Made by a program: the position numbers and the translations under genes. This document shows positions 7,881-16,646 of a DNA stretch of 64,000 nt, piece by piece. Source of the stretch: UBA1259 sp045654165 (GTDB lineage: Bacteria > Bacillota > Clostridia > Christensenellales > Borkfalkiaceae); assembly GCA_045654165.1 (NCBI GenBank), contig JAZOMV010000037.1:4338-68337 (forward strand), read 5' to 3'. The stretch's first letter is position 1. Each line of letters begins with the position of its first letter. The notes beneath the pieces are model-generated. The model searched no databases, was not told the DNA's origin, and saw only the letters and a list, made by a program, of their open reading frames with translations.

Positions 7881-10118
7881 ATGAAAAAACTGTTAATTAC
7901 AATTCTTTCGGTTTTACTTATGCTTTCGGCAGTAGGGCTTTTTGCTTGTAGTTCTACCCCTGAATATACCAACGAAGTAAACCAAAAAACTTGGCAAGCG
8001 CAAATCGGCGCAAACTTTACCAACTTCCGTTATAACGACGGTATCGCTAAGTACGATAACGGGGCTTATGTAGATTCGTATAATCAATTTTACGACAGTA
8101 GAATCGTTGACGGCGAATTTAAGTATTATAAAATAGACGCTGAAAACTCGGAAACGGAAATCACGAAATCTCAATTTGTCGTTCCCGTAGATATTTTAGA
8201 CGAGATGTTTACTTGGCTTAAAAACAACTATTCTGCTTTCACTTATGAAAATTCTTACTACGTTTATTCTAACACCACCGGCCAAGCAGAAGTTCCCGAA
8301 CTTGGACTTTATTTCGTTAGAGTAAGTTTGTTCTTCCATAACGGCAAACTCGGTAGCGTAAACTTCACCACTCTACCGATTGGCGCAGACCCGACCACTG
8401 CACCCGAATTTGCAAACCACCGTTTTGACAGTTTCGGTTCTGTATTGTTCGACTATTCGTTTGAAAAGAGATTTAACGAAATGTCTAACTACACTATCGC
8501 AGTTACTTCACCGGTAGAAAGTTTTACCGTTAAGTTTACCGAAGATAAAATGCATGCTCAGTACCCCAACAACCCCGTTGGTCAACAAGAACAGTTCTGG
8601 CACAAAGATACTAGTGGCGATAGCACCAAATACGTTTACTACGTTAAAAACGCTAACGGCACTTACGACAAAGATTTATCAAGAACGGAAACGCAATACA
8701 ACGGCGTTCGCAAAGGCATTTTCGATATGTTCGTAACCAAGATGATCAACGCAGAAAGCCTTGAAATCAAAAAAGGTAAAATCGTTAACACCCAAAACAT
8801 TACCGATACCCTTTTCGTTCAAGGCGCTGGTACTATGGACGTAACTTTCAAGAATATCGTTGCAACCCTTGACGAAAAGTTGGATTTTGAAAAACTCACT
8901 TACAATATGGTTCTTTCTCAAGGCAACGCATCTATTACCTATTCAATCGTAATTACTACCGGCGACGCTACGATTGAACTTCCCACAGAGTTTAACACTC
9001 TCAATCCTTTCGTAGAAAGCGATATTACCGACGGATTAAATATTACGGCTGAAAACTTCCATTATCAAGTGACCGTTAGTGGAAATACGCCCGTTATCGT
9101 AGTAGTTGACGGTGACGACGTTTCTAAAAAACTTGGCACGGAATTAACTGCCATTACCTTTAAAAATGACAAGTTTTACACCTTTGTGCAACATCAATAT
9201 TTAAAACAAATAACGGATTCTCTTACAAATGGTAATAAAATAACTTGGGATAAAACCTATTATCAAGAAACGGAAATTAAAACTGATGGCGAAGCACAAA
9301 GAAACGAAATCCGTGATTTATATAAAACTTATATCCCTGCTTTAACGGGCATGTTCTCAGAATTTGCTTTTGACGGCGAAAAATTAGTTGCACCCACTCT
9401 TACCATTGAAACGATTACATACACCAACTTTACAATTTCTTTCAATGCTAATAAATCTATTAAAGAAATTTCTTACGTTTTGAACGCTGGCGAACCGACT
9501 ATTCAAGAAACAAAAATTACTTTTGGCTACTATACCCGTTCTATCGATAAGCCTGAATACGTAGTTTCTTATTACGGCGACGAGCCTAGCGATATGCGTG
9601 CAAACGCACCTGCAGAAGGTTTCTATCTTACAGCAGATAACTTTGTTGCACAATGTTGCGATATTTATAGTGGGTACACCTACCTTATAGAAAAAGATGG
9701 TAACTTAATTAAATACACCTTCACGAACTTTTCAAAAACCACCATTACCTATTATGAAAAAGTTGGTAATAACTATTATGCCTATTCTTACAATAATAGT
9801 GCAAGTGTATGGGAAAAAACCACTTCTACTCAAGTAGAATTTGATGAAAAAGCAAACCTTTTATACACCATTGCTTGCAATCTTAACTCAACTTACAGTG
9901 CTTGCAAGAATACAACTGACGCTTTCAATGGTTGGATGTGTTCTGGCGATATATCACAAATTTATTCTGTATCGGGTACTGGTTCTAAAGCCTTTATGTA
10001 TGTTTTGGTTGTAAACGATAAGGTTGACAAAATCATTACGAGAGATAGCAATAAAATTGAACACGAATTTTCTTTCAACTACGGAACGGCTGTAGTAACC
10101 CTTCCTGAAATTGCTTAA
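7881..10118 (+). CDS. Large repeat-containing lipoprotein of unknown function
   Basis: The 745-residue product begins with a lipoprotein signal peptide: a charged MKK, a hydrophobic stretch and the lipobox LFAC with Cys23. It would be anchored to the outer face of the membrane. After that it is rich in Tyr, Asn and Thr and beta-strands. I see four diverged segments of about 165 residues, starting near 33, 205, 385 and 595. Each runs from a strand-rich start through short YYxK-type hairpins and one helix (such as ILDEMFTWLKNNY) to closing strands. This may be four LolA-like or unnamed domains in series. AAGGAG precedes the start. It is a single-gene unit between its own promoter and a terminator. 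Confidence 0.8.
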   Translation: MKKLLITILSVLLMLSAVGLFACSSTPEYTNEVNQKTWQAQIGANFTNFRYNDGIAKYDNGAYVDSYNQFYDSRIVDGEFKYYKIDAENSETEITKSQFVVPVDILDEMFTWLKNNYSAFTYENSYYVYSNTTGQAEVPELGLYFVRVSLFFHNGKLGSVNFTTLPIGADPTTAPEFANHRFDSFGSVLFDYSFEKRFNEMSNYTIAVTSPVESFTVKFTEDKMHAQYPNNPVGQQEQFWHKDTSGDSTKYVYYVKNANGTYDKDLSRTETQYNGVRKGIFDMFVTKMINAESLEIKKGKIVNTQNITDTLFVQGAGTMDVTFKNIVATLDEKLDFEKLTYNMVLSQGNASITYSIVITTGDATIELPTEFNTLNPFVESDITDGLNITAENFHYQVTVSGNTPVIVVVDGDDVSKKLGTELTAITFKNDKFYTFVQHQYLKQITDSLTNGNKITWDKTYYQETEIKTDGEAQRNEIRDLYKTYIPALTGMFSEFAFDGEKLVAPTLTIETITYTNFTISFNANKSIKEISYVLNAGEPTIQETKITFGYYTRSIDKPEYVVSYYGDEPSDMRANAPAEGFYLTADNFVAQCCDIYSGYTYLIEKDGNLIKYTFTNFSKTTITYYEKVGNNYYAYSYNNSASVWEKTTSTQVEFDEKANLLYTIACNLNSTYSACKNTTDAFNGWMCSGDISQIYSVSGTGSKAFMYVLVVNDKVDKIITRDSNKIEHEFSFNYGTAVVTLPEIA

Positions 10119-10137
10119 AACTTTTAACAAAAACACA

Positions 10138-10164
10138 AAACCCGTTGGGAAACCAACGGGTTTT
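10138..10164. terminator. Bidirectional terminator, lipoprotein gene and spo0A
   Basis: AAACCCGTTGG pairs with CCAACGGGTTT around a four-base loop, with A-runs on the left and T-runs on the right. It lies between two convergent genes and serves both. Confidence 0.85.
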
Positions 10165-10167
10165 CTT

Positions 10168-10923
10168 TTACTTTCTTTCAAGCAACATCTTATCTGCTAC
10201 AAGGGCGATAAATTCGCCGTTTGTGGGTTTTTCTTTGCCCACGAAAGCCCTAACGCCTAATATACTGTTTATGCTTTCTATTCTTCCCCTATTCCAAGCA
10301 ACTTCTATAGCGTGGCGAATTGCTCTCTCTACCTTGCTTGCGCTCGTGTTGAACTTTTCGCCTATTGACGGATATAGTTGCTTAGTTATATTATTAACAA
10401 CTTCTGGCTTTTCAATCGCCATCTTTACGCCCTCTCTTAAAAAGGCGTAGCCTTTAATGTGTGGTGGAATACCTACGTTAATAAATATATTACTTATCTT
10501 TTCATCTGCAGAAGTCTTAAAGAAAACGTCCTGCGTGATTTTCGGCTTGGGTTTCTCTTGATCAATTTCCTGCATCCTTTCTATTAACAACGGAAAATTA
10601 ACCGGCTTGGACATAAAATAATCTGCGCCCAACTCTATCGCTTTCGTAATAATCTCATCTCTCTTTAACGCACTTAAAACGATAATCTTAACGTTTAACT
10701 CTAAAGACCTTATCTTATCAATAACCCACAACCCGTCGTAACTATCTAAAACCAAATCTACTATTACGAAACGAGGGTTTTTCTCTGCAATGACTGAAAC
10801 AGCGCTCAAACCATCAAAACTTTCGCCAACAATTTCAAACCTGTCGTCAGAAGAAAAAAGTGTTTTTAGTTTATCAAGTTGTTCTTTAGTATCTTGCAAT
10901 AAAAACACGGTATTTTTACGCAT
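10168..10923 (-). CDS. spo0A: Stage 0 sporulation master regulator Spo0A
   Basis: The 251-residue protein has an N-terminal receiver domain (1-120) with phospho-acceptor Asp56 in VIVDLVLD and the conserved lysine in FMSKP. A C-terminal Spo0A DNA-binding domain follows, with HIKGYAFLREGVKMAI and the recognition helix ASKVERAIRHAIEVAW. It is therefore the response regulator that launches sporulation by binding 0A boxes. The receiver acidic pair, normally two Asp at positions 10-11, reads Gln10-Asp11, an unusual change near the magnesium site. AAGGAG lies upstream of ATG. The divergent intergenic region carries a perfect 0A-box core and three symmetric operators, so autoregulation is likely. Confidence 0.95.
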   Translation of the reverse strand: MRKNTVFLLQDTKEQLDKLKTLFSSDDRFEIVGESFDGLSAVSVIAEKNPRFVIVDLVLDSYDGLWVIDKIRSLELNVKIIVLSALKRDEIITKAIELGADYFMSKPVNFPLLIERMQEIDQEKPKPKITQDVFFKTSADEKISNIFINVGIPPHIKGYAFLREGVKMAIEKPEVVNNITKQLYPSIGEKFNTSASKVERAIRHAIEVAWNRGRIESINSILGVRAFVGKEKPTNGEFIALVADKMLLERK

Positions 10924-10993
10924 GGCTATCTCCTTTTCGCTTTCTTAATTATATTTTACACCATATTTCTTATAATTCCAACTGATTAAAGGT

Positions 10994-11029
10994 AATTCTG
11001 TACAAAAAAGTCGAATTTTGTACAGAATT
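10994..11029. promoter_or_regulatory. Split inverted operator, TTCTGTACA half-sites
   Basis: AATTCTGTACA at 10994-11004 faces TGTACAGAATT at 11019-11029, forming a symmetric site with a 14-base centre. The same half-sites, fused, recur at 11086-11101. They lie between the divergent spo0A and ferritin-like genes. The regulator is not known. Confidence 0.55.
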
Positions 11030-11067
11030 CATTTTTGCTAGTAAATAACTGACGATTTTCGGGTTTA

Positions 11068-11074
11068 TTCGACA
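11068..11074 (-). promoter_or_regulatory. Putative Spo0A (0A) box
   Basis: TTCGACA is the exact reverse complement of the 0A-box core TGTCGAA. A one-mismatch copy, AGTCGAA, lies at 11009-11015. Both are in the intergenic region upstream of spo0A, where autoregulation is expected. Confidence 0.5.
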
Positions 11075-11085
11075 TATTTTTACAT

Positions 11086-11101
11086 AATTCTGTACAGAAT
11101 T
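11086..11101. promoter_or_regulatory. Perfect 16-bp palindromic operator
   Basis: AATTCTGTACAGAATT is a perfect palindrome with the same half-sites as the split operator 57 bases away. It lies 52 bases before the start of the ferritin-like gene, where a bound protein could control that promoter. Confidence 0.6.
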
Positions 11102-11153
11102 AATTCAAAAAAAGGATATAAAACTATTAATTAAAATAATTAGGAGGATTTTT

Positions 11154-12422
11154 ATGACACACGTTAACCCTTTTGAGTTAAAACCCAAAAAACCCGAACA
11201 GTCGTTAAGGTCGCTTCATCAACTAGCAAGCAAGCCTTACGACAAAAATCAGGTAGACCCGTACACTAAAGTTCGTATTATTCTTATGAACGGCACGGAA
11301 TTTGAATCTAACGCCTTTTCGCATCAATTTTCTAGGCATTGCGTAGACAACGATTTAAGGCGAGATATTGCCGTTGTTAGAAGAATTGAACAGCAACAAC
11401 AAAAAGCCATTTCGGCGTTAAAGCCTATGGACGAAGACTTGCTAGAACACACCATAGGCTACGAACAGTTGGCAGTTGACCTTACTGCGATTATGGCTCA
11501 AAACGAACCCGATCAAAACGTTAAAAACGCTTTGGATTTTGCTCTTTTAGAAGACTTTGACCACCTTTACCGTTTTGCCGATATGTTAGAGTTTGAACAA
11601 GGCGTGCTTGCAGAAAGATTAGTTGGTGGATATACGGAAATTATGCCTGGTCGTCCGACTATTTGCGAACACAGACACCCGTTTGAAGAAATCAAACCTA
11701 AAATCGATTGCAAAACTGCATCACCTATCACCAAACTTAACACGGCTATTATTACAGCTGCCGAACAACAAACAATGAACTACTATATGAATATCGCTTG
11801 TTTTCATAGTAGCGATATAGGGCGTAAACTTTTCTCTGAAATCGCCATGATAGAAGAACAACACGTTTCGCAATACGAATCGCTTAAAGACAGTTCTTGC
11901 ACTTGGCTAGAAATGATGCTTATGCACGAATATACCGAGTGCTATCTTTATTATTCTATGTTTGAAGACGAAACGGACAAATACGTTAAAGAACTTTGGG
12001 AAAGACATTTTTACGACGAAGTTGCGCACTTGCACGCCGCAAAAGACTTGCTTTATAAATACGAAAAGAAAGAGTGGGAACAAGTTATCCCCAACGGCAA
12101 CTTCCCCACCCTGTTATCGTTTAGTAAGAACGTAAAAAACAACAAAGCCTATATTAGAAATATTCTTAAAAACACCGTTTGCAATACGGCTATGGGCGAA
12201 GGGTACGAGTGTATTAACAAAGTGCCTGACGATTTTAGATTTTTCAAGTATAACGATATAGTTTGTGGAAAAGGCGACAACGTACCGTCACACAAAGTTA
12301 TTTGCGATTATATAAAAGAAAAAGGCGAAGACTACCGTTTTGAAGAAAAACCACACCCCGTTTGCGAACTGCGTGATCGCACCACCGACAATATTTGCAT
12401 AGGCAGATGCAAAAATAATTAA
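11154..12422 (+). CDS. Ferritin-like diiron protein with two helical bundles
   Basis: The 422-residue protein is helical and holds metal-ligand patterns of ferritin-like or rubrerythrin-like proteins. These are EDFDHLYRF near 143, EEQHVSQYE near 238, HEYTECYLYY near 261 and FYDEVAHLHAA near 287. They suggest one or two four-helix bundles binding a diiron site. Such proteins often act in peroxide or oxygen defence, and some are found in spore coats. The C-terminus adds a cysteine-containing tail (C-ELRDRTTDNI-C-IGR-C). A perfect ribosome site (TAGGAGG) precedes the start. The gene is divergent from spo0A and shares the TGTACA operators with it, which hints at control linked to sporulation or stress. 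The exact function is not established. Confidence 0.75.
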   Translation: MTHVNPFELKPKKPEQSLRSLHQLASKPYDKNQVDPYTKVRIILMNGTEFESNAFSHQFSRHCVDNDLRRDIAVVRRIEQQQQKAISALKPMDEDLLEHTIGYEQLAVDLTAIMAQNEPDQNVKNALDFALLEDFDHLYRFADMLEFEQGVLAERLVGGYTEIMPGRPTICEHRHPFEEIKPKIDCKTASPITKLNTAIITAAEQQTMNYYMNIACFHSSDIGRKLFSEIAMIEEQHVSQYESLKDSSCTWLEMMLMHEYTECYLYYSMFEDETDKYVKELWERHFYDEVAHLHAAKDLLYKYEKKEWEQVIPNGNFPTLLSFSKNVKNNKAYIRNILKNTVCNTAMGEGYECINKVPDDFRFFKYNDIVCGKGDNVPSHKVICDYIKEKGEDYRFEEKPHPVCELRDRTTDNICIGRCKNN

Positions 12423-12429
12423 AGAAAAA

Positions 12430-12456
12430 ACCCACTAATTCATAGTGGGTTTTTTA
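12430..12456. terminator. Terminator after the ferritin-like gene
   Basis: ACCCACTAatTCATAGTGGGT is followed by six T residues. It lies between convergent genes and has an A-run on the other side, so it can act in both directions. Confidence 0.8.
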
Positions 12457-12469
12457 GTTTTAATTTTAA

Positions 12470-14230
12470 TTAAGCATTTTTCGCTTCTTCTTCAATGAGT
12501 TCTTGAAGTTGTTGATAATGCCAAAGCATGTTCGTTTTAAGAAGAGGTTTAACCGTTGCATAGTCGTCTGACTTGATAAACTTTTCAATTTGCTTGGTTA
12601 TTTCTGCGTAAGCAAGTTTGTATTCAGCCATTTCCGTTTCAGAAACCATATCGTCGCCAGCACCGTAAACCTTATTGAGAAGATTTGCAATGGCGATTGC
12701 CTTTTCATAAGTCTTAATGGTATCGTCTGAAACTTTTTCTTTAACTGCTTTTGAAAGAGCGTCGTATTCTGCTCTCAAATCTTGAACGCCTTTAACTTCA
12801 AGCGTGCCTTCTGCAGTTTCGGTGTAAGGAAGAACGCCACTTTCAAGTTCTGCACCGAATTCGCTTATCTTTGCTTTGAATTGAGTTGCTTGATCGGCAA
12901 TCGTAAGAACGCCCAAATCAGCGTGTCCGGTCAAATAGAACAAGTCGTCCTTTTCATCTTCGTCGGTATCTTCGCTTTCAATATTGCTAGCAAGATCAGC
13001 GCACTTAACGTAACTTAAACCTTGCGCCGAAGTATCGCAATAGAATACGCTGTTTCCGATAAATACGGGTTTGTACCAAGTGGTTGCAACCGAACCTTCA
13101 GAAACTCTAACGATTTCTTCGTTCATGCCGTAAACCATAAGTTCGTTAGATGCGTTGTAGAAGAATATCTTTGCACCGTCTTTCTTAACTAAGGTGTTAG
13201 CATCTTTCAAGTCTGCGATATTATCGTCGTACTTGCCATCTGCTTTGGTAAGATAAGATTTTCTTAAAATGTTAGAGTTTAAGGTGTAAACAACGAGATC
13301 TTCGCCCTCAGTTTCAATCACCATATTTTCCGTGATAAGGTCGGTGTTAGATGCGAGTTCTTTGTCGTTGAGATAATACTTGGTTTGACTGTTAGTAGTT
13401 GCTTTATAGAAAAGACCTAATTCGTTAACGGTGATTATTTCGTAAACGGTTTCGGTTTGTTCGCCGTCATAAATTTTTTCTTTGCCGTCAGCAGTTAATT
13501 TATAAAGTCTGTTATAACTTTCTTCTGCTCTGCTATCTTTGTTGCTGTAATACTTTTCAGCGTAAACGGTCGTGGTAATATAAACTTCGCCGTTAGCACC
13601 GAACTTGTATGCTTTAAGGGTTTCCATTTCAGAAGTCTTTGCGTTTGTTTTTTCTAAAACGGTGGCTTCTTTAGTTTTAACGCTATAACTCATAATAGCC
13701 GAATTATCCGTATCGTAATAAAGGATAGTTACAACGTCCCCGTTAAGAGCTATTCTGTATTCGGTAGAATGGCTATCAACGGTAAACAAAGTTTCGGTAT
13801 TAGTACCGTCAAGTTTAGTTCTGGTGAAATTCATTCTGTATTTAGCAACCGAACCCGAACTATCTTTAGAAGTATCGGGCGTGCCGTAATAAACGTAATC
13901 GTTATGAATAAAGAGCCCTGCCTTATAGTCGCTAGCAACGAAAAGTTTGGGAACTACTATTTCTTTCTTAGAAAGATCGGTTTTATCAACTGCAACGAGT
14001 GCACCTTTGATCGGCTTGCCGAAAGTATTGTCAGAAGAAGAACTACCCGTGCCGTTAATAACGTAGTAGTAGTTTTCCGTTTCAGAGATAAACCCGTAGT
14101 TACCAACGAGATCACCCCAGTTCTTCATAGAAGTACCTTTCCACTCTGCTTTCTTACAGCCAGAAAAACAAGAAAAGATAAGGCAAGAAGCCAAAATACA
14201 AGTTAAGATTTTTACAATAATTTTCTTCAT
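12470..14230 (-). CDS. Lipoprotein, beta-propeller-like, unknown function
   Basis: The 586-residue protein has a lipoprotein signal (MKKIIVKILTC..., lipobox FSGC, Cys25). Residues 35-400 contain repeated short strand units with NYYYVING, DYVYYGTPD, KIFFYNASN and SVFYCD, as in DUF5050-like beta-propellers that line up 'display value' repeats. From about 440 onward it is a helical, charged tail. It is probably a surface-exposed protein of the outer membrane leaflet, perhaps binding carbohydrate or peptides, but no specific function can be given. It has its own promoter at 14297-14325 and an A/T-rich leader with a small hairpin (CGGTAA with TTACCG, 14249-14271). Confidence 0.8.
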   Translation of the reverse strand: MKKIIVKILTCILASCLIFSCFSGCKKAEWKGTSMKNWGDLVGNYGFISETENYYYVINGTGSSSSDNTFGKPIKGALVAVDKTDLSKKEIVVPKLFVASDYKAGLFIHNDYVYYGTPDTSKDSSGSVAKYRMNFTRTKLDGTNTETLFTVDSHSTEYRIALNGDVVTILYYDTDNSAIMSYSVKTKEATVLEKTNAKTSEMETLKAYKFGANGEVYITTTVYAEKYYSNKDSRAEESYNRLYKLTADGKEKIYDGEQTETVYEIITVNELGLFYKATTNSQTKYYLNDKELASNTDLITENMVIETEGEDLVVYTLNSNILRKSYLTKADGKYDDNIADLKDANTLVKKDGAKIFFYNASNELMVYGMNEEIVRVSEGSVATTWYKPVFIGNSVFYCDTSAQGLSYVKCADLASNIESEDTDEDEKDDLFYLTGHADLGVLTIADQATQFKAKISEFGAELESGVLPYTETAEGTLEVKGVQDLRAEYDALSKAVKEKVSDDTIKTYEKAIAIANLLNKVYGAGDDMVSETEMAEYKLAYAEITKQIEKFIKSDDYATVKPLLKTNMLWHYQQLQELIEEEAKNA

Positions 14231-14296
14231 AGAAACCCCATATTAGATCGGTAAACTTTTTTATACTTACCGAATATAATTATATACGTATCATAT

Positions 14297-14325
14297 ATTA
14301 TATATCAAAACGCAAACTTTTGCAA
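14297..14325 (-). promoter_or_regulatory. Promoter of the propeller-like lipoprotein gene
   Basis: The minus strand reads TTGCAA, a 17-base spacer, then TATAAT, about 67 bases upstream of the start codon. Confidence 0.75.
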
Positions 14326-14375
14326 TAATTTTTCAACTTTTTTATAGAATTTTTACCTTTCAAAGGAGGCTTTTT

Positions 14376-14654
14376 GTGGATAAATTCGGAATTTTTTCAA
14401 TTTTGAATTCTTTGCTTACCAAAAATAGCGAAAACACGCCGTCTTTTACGCAGGAACAACCGTCGTCGGAAAACACCTTAAACAACCTGCTTTCTCTTTT
14501 AAAACCCAAAGCCGAACAGCCCCAACCAAAAAAAGAACCCCCACCGTCGCCACCGTTGCCACCCTTGAACTCTGCTATGCTTGCGACAATGAATTCCCAC
14601 GACAAATTCATTGAAAGAGTAAACAAGCGCAACCAACTACCAAATAAAAATTAA
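14376..14654 (+). CDS. Small proline-rich protein, unknown function
   Basis: The frame codes for 92 residues from a GTG start preceded by AAAGGAGG at an ideal distance, which is the main support that it is real. The first 45 residues are polar with a short hydrophobic start. The middle is a proline-rich linker (KKEPPPSPPLPPLNS, about residues 52-66), and the end is a basic segment with MNSHDKFIERVNKRN. Sequences of the form SHDxFIxRV occur at the ends of small clostridial proteins, often of unknown role. It has no membrane helix. It is followed by the aldose-epimerase-like gene in the same direction. Confidence 0.65.
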   Translation: MDKFGIFSILNSLLTKNSENTPSFTQEQPSSENTLNNLLSLLKPKAEQPQPKKEPPPSPPLPPLNSAMLATMNSHDKFIERVNKRNQLPNKN

Positions 14655-14731
14655 GGTTTTTCGGCTTTCGCTTGTAAATCCGTTGCTTTTGTGATAAACT
14701 TTAAACATACTTGTTAAAAGGACGGATGAAT

Positions 14732-15634
14732 ATGAACGCAAAAATTTCTAATCTTTCACAAATCGCTTATCTTCGTCGCTACACCTTAAACGGTGGCAAA
14801 GAAGACGGGCTTAGAGTTGTTGAAATAAACAACGGGGTTTTACGCTTTATGCTTAACGAAAGCAAGGCTCTTGACGTTATGCAAGCGTGGCACAAAGAAA
14901 CCAACCTTTCTTTCGTTTCTAAAAACGGGTTTACTAAAAGAGAAATTCCGTTTATGCGCCGTTTTGAAGGTGGCATGCTCTACACTTGTGGGTTAGACGA
15001 CGTTGGTGGTAGAGCCGGTTACGAATTACACGGCAACTTCCACAATTCCCCTGCCAGAGTTGTTGAAGCCCGTTGTGATGAAAACGGAATTAAAGTTGTT
15101 GCTGAAATAGAAGACACCGAACTTTTCGGAAAAAATCTCGTGATGATAAGAACTATCACGACTTCTATTATGAGCGACAAGTTTGAGATTTTAGATCAAT
15201 TAGTAAATCGTGGCACAAAGCCCGAAGATTACGCTCTTTTATATCATATCAACGTGGGCTATCCTATGCTTGACGAGGGCACGGAAATTATTTCAGACGC
15301 TATTTCCGTAACGCCTAGAAACGAGTGGTCAAAACAAAATCTTGCAGATAGAACGATAAGAAAAGCACCTGTAGACAACCAAGTAGAGACTTGTTATTTT
15401 ATTGAAAATCAAACTCCGAAAATCTCGGTGGTTAACGCTAAGCTCGGAAAAACTTTCACGGTAAAATATTCCGACGATACCTTGCCCTATTTCGTTCAAT
15501 GGAACGGTGGCGCATCTCAAGACTATGCACTTGGAACGGAAGTTTCAACCACCCTTTTAGACGACGGGTTTAAGTATAACTCTATAGGCGTTAACGAAAC
15601 GGTAACTTTCAAGTTGGAATTTGAATTGAAATAA
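14732..15634 (+). CDS. Aldose 1-epimerase-like protein, DUF4432 type
   Basis: The 300-residue protein has the beta-sandwich sequence signature of the galactose-mutarotase superfamily, DUF4432 branch: GLRVVEINNGVLRFML, a central GGMLYTCGLDDVGG, ELHGNFHNSPA, and LLYHINVGYPMLDEG. Family members act on, or bind, sugar anomers; DUF4432 members are mostly uncharacterised. ATG at 14732 is chosen because AAAGGA lies 9 bases before it, whereas the ATG 6 bases earlier is too close. It is cytoplasmic by its lack of signal sequence. Together with the glycosidases and NahK in this window it fits a carbohydrate-use lifestyle. Confidence 0.8.
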   Translation: MNAKISNLSQIAYLRRYTLNGGKEDGLRVVEINNGVLRFMLNESKALDVMQAWHKETNLSFVSKNGFTKREIPFMRRFEGGMLYTCGLDDVGGRAGYELHGNFHNSPARVVEARCDENGIKVVAEIEDTELFGKNLVMIRTITTSIMSDKFEILDQLVNRGTKPEDYALLYHINVGYPMLDEGTEIISDAISVTPRNEWSKQNLADRTIRKAPVDNQVETCYFIENQTPKISVVNAKLGKTFTVKYSDDTLPYFVQWNGGASQDYALGTEVSTTLLDDGFKYNSIGVNETVTFKLEFELK

Positions 15635-15647
15635 TCTAAGCAAACTT

Positions 15648-15681
15648 AAAGACCTTTGAGCAATCGCCCAAAGGTCTTTTT
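15648..15681. terminator. Bidirectional terminator
   Basis: AAAGACCTTTG pairs with CAAAGGTCTTT and is followed by a T-run. It separates convergent genes (DUF4432-like and the cyclophilin-like lipoprotein). Confidence 0.8.
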
Positions 15682-15697
15682 CTTTTGTAAAATTTAA

Positions 15698-16558
15698 TTA
15701 TACGATTTTAGCAGAAACGATTTTTGCACCACATACGCTATCAGATGCGCCTGCGCCTGCAATGATAATCTTTTTACTATTGTACTCAACAAGTTCGTAA
15801 CCTTCTGATTCGTGAAGATTAGCAATCTTACTTTCATCATATTCGTCTGCTTTAACGATATTGAATTCAAGCCCGTTGTTTTGCATATCTTTTTCAGCGT
15901 CGTAATCGCCGGTGTAATAAACTTGATATTCTAAACTTTCGTCCACGTTTTCAAGCGCACTCTTAATATATCCGAAAGTGTTAAGGTTTTTAGTAGCCGA
16001 CATATCAATAGTAGCGAAAACTGCAAAATATTCGTTATAAGAAGATATATCTGCCGTTGGCAAGAACCAAGTTGCACGACCGCTATTGATGCTAGTCGTC
16101 GTTTTGTAACTTTCGTTTTCACCCCAAGTTCTCCAAAGAGCAACAGAACCTTTCTTTACGGTTAAGGGCGAACCCTTTACAGAACCTTTTTCAAATTCGC
16201 CTTCAACCGGCATTTTAATTTCGTTTTGATACAAGTTACCGTCAGCATCTACCTTGATATCGCCAACGAAAATTTTATTCGCTTCGCCGTTAACCATATA
16301 GAACACTGCGTTATCGTAATAACCTGCTTTAGCGTATTTAACGATATTGCTTACCGTTTTGGGCGCATATTCTTTGTAAAGGTCTACGGTGATAACCGTA
16401 TCAGAACCATCATACCAATCGCCTGATTCATAATCGTAAACTGCAACTTTTAATTGAAGTTTTACAACCTTTTCGGTGCAACCAACCATACCTGCGCAAG
16501 CAACGCAAAGCATTACGACTGCAAGTAGACTAGTTAACATTTTTAAAAAACGTTTCAT
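15698..16558 (-). CDS. Cyclophilin-like lipoprotein, probably catalytically impaired
   Basis: The 286-residue protein has a lipoprotein signal ending in the lipobox MVGC. A domain similar to cyclophilin-type peptidyl-prolyl isomerases follows, with VITVDLYKEYAPKTVSNIVK and the GYYDNAVFYMV segment. In active cyclophilins the segment after the conserved Phe reads FHRVxxGFMxQGGD. Here it reads FYMVNGEANKIFVGD, so the catalytic arginine is replaced by Met and the Gln-Gly pair is missing. The fold is probably kept but the activity is doubtful. A fold-helper role outside the membrane is typical of such lipoproteins. The start follows GGAG by 6 bases; a longer frame begins 4 codons earlier. It has its own promoter. 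Confidence 0.75.
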   Translation of the reverse strand: MKRFLKMLTSLLAVVMLCVACAGMVGCTEKVVKLQLKVAVYDYESGDWYDGSDTVITVDLYKEYAPKTVSNIVKYAKAGYYDNAVFYMVNGEANKIFVGDIKVDADGNLYQNEIKMPVEGEFEKGSVKGSPLTVKKGSVALWRTWGENESYKTTTSINSGRATWFLPTADISSYNEYFAVFATIDMSATKNLNTFGYIKSALENVDESLEYQVYYTGDYDAEKDMQNNGLEFNIVKADEYDESKIANLHESEGYELVEYNSKKIIIAGAGASDSVCGAKIVSAKIV

Positions 16559-16598
16559 TTTCTTCTCCAAAAAATTATAAATTTTTAATACAACCTAT

Positions 16599-16627
16599 AT
16601 TTTACCCGTTTTTGACCCGATTGTCAA
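16599..16627 (-). promoter_or_regulatory. Promoter of the cyclophilin-like lipoprotein gene
   Basis: TTGACA, a 17-base spacer and TAAAAT on the minus strand, just after the end of tex. Confidence 0.8.
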
Positions 16628-16646
16628 TAAAATCACGGATAAAATA

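Noticed and set aside
12782..13018. Short plus-strand frames opposite the propeller-like lipoprotein
   Set aside because: They are antisense to an intact lipoprotein with signal peptide and promoter, and lack ribosome sites.
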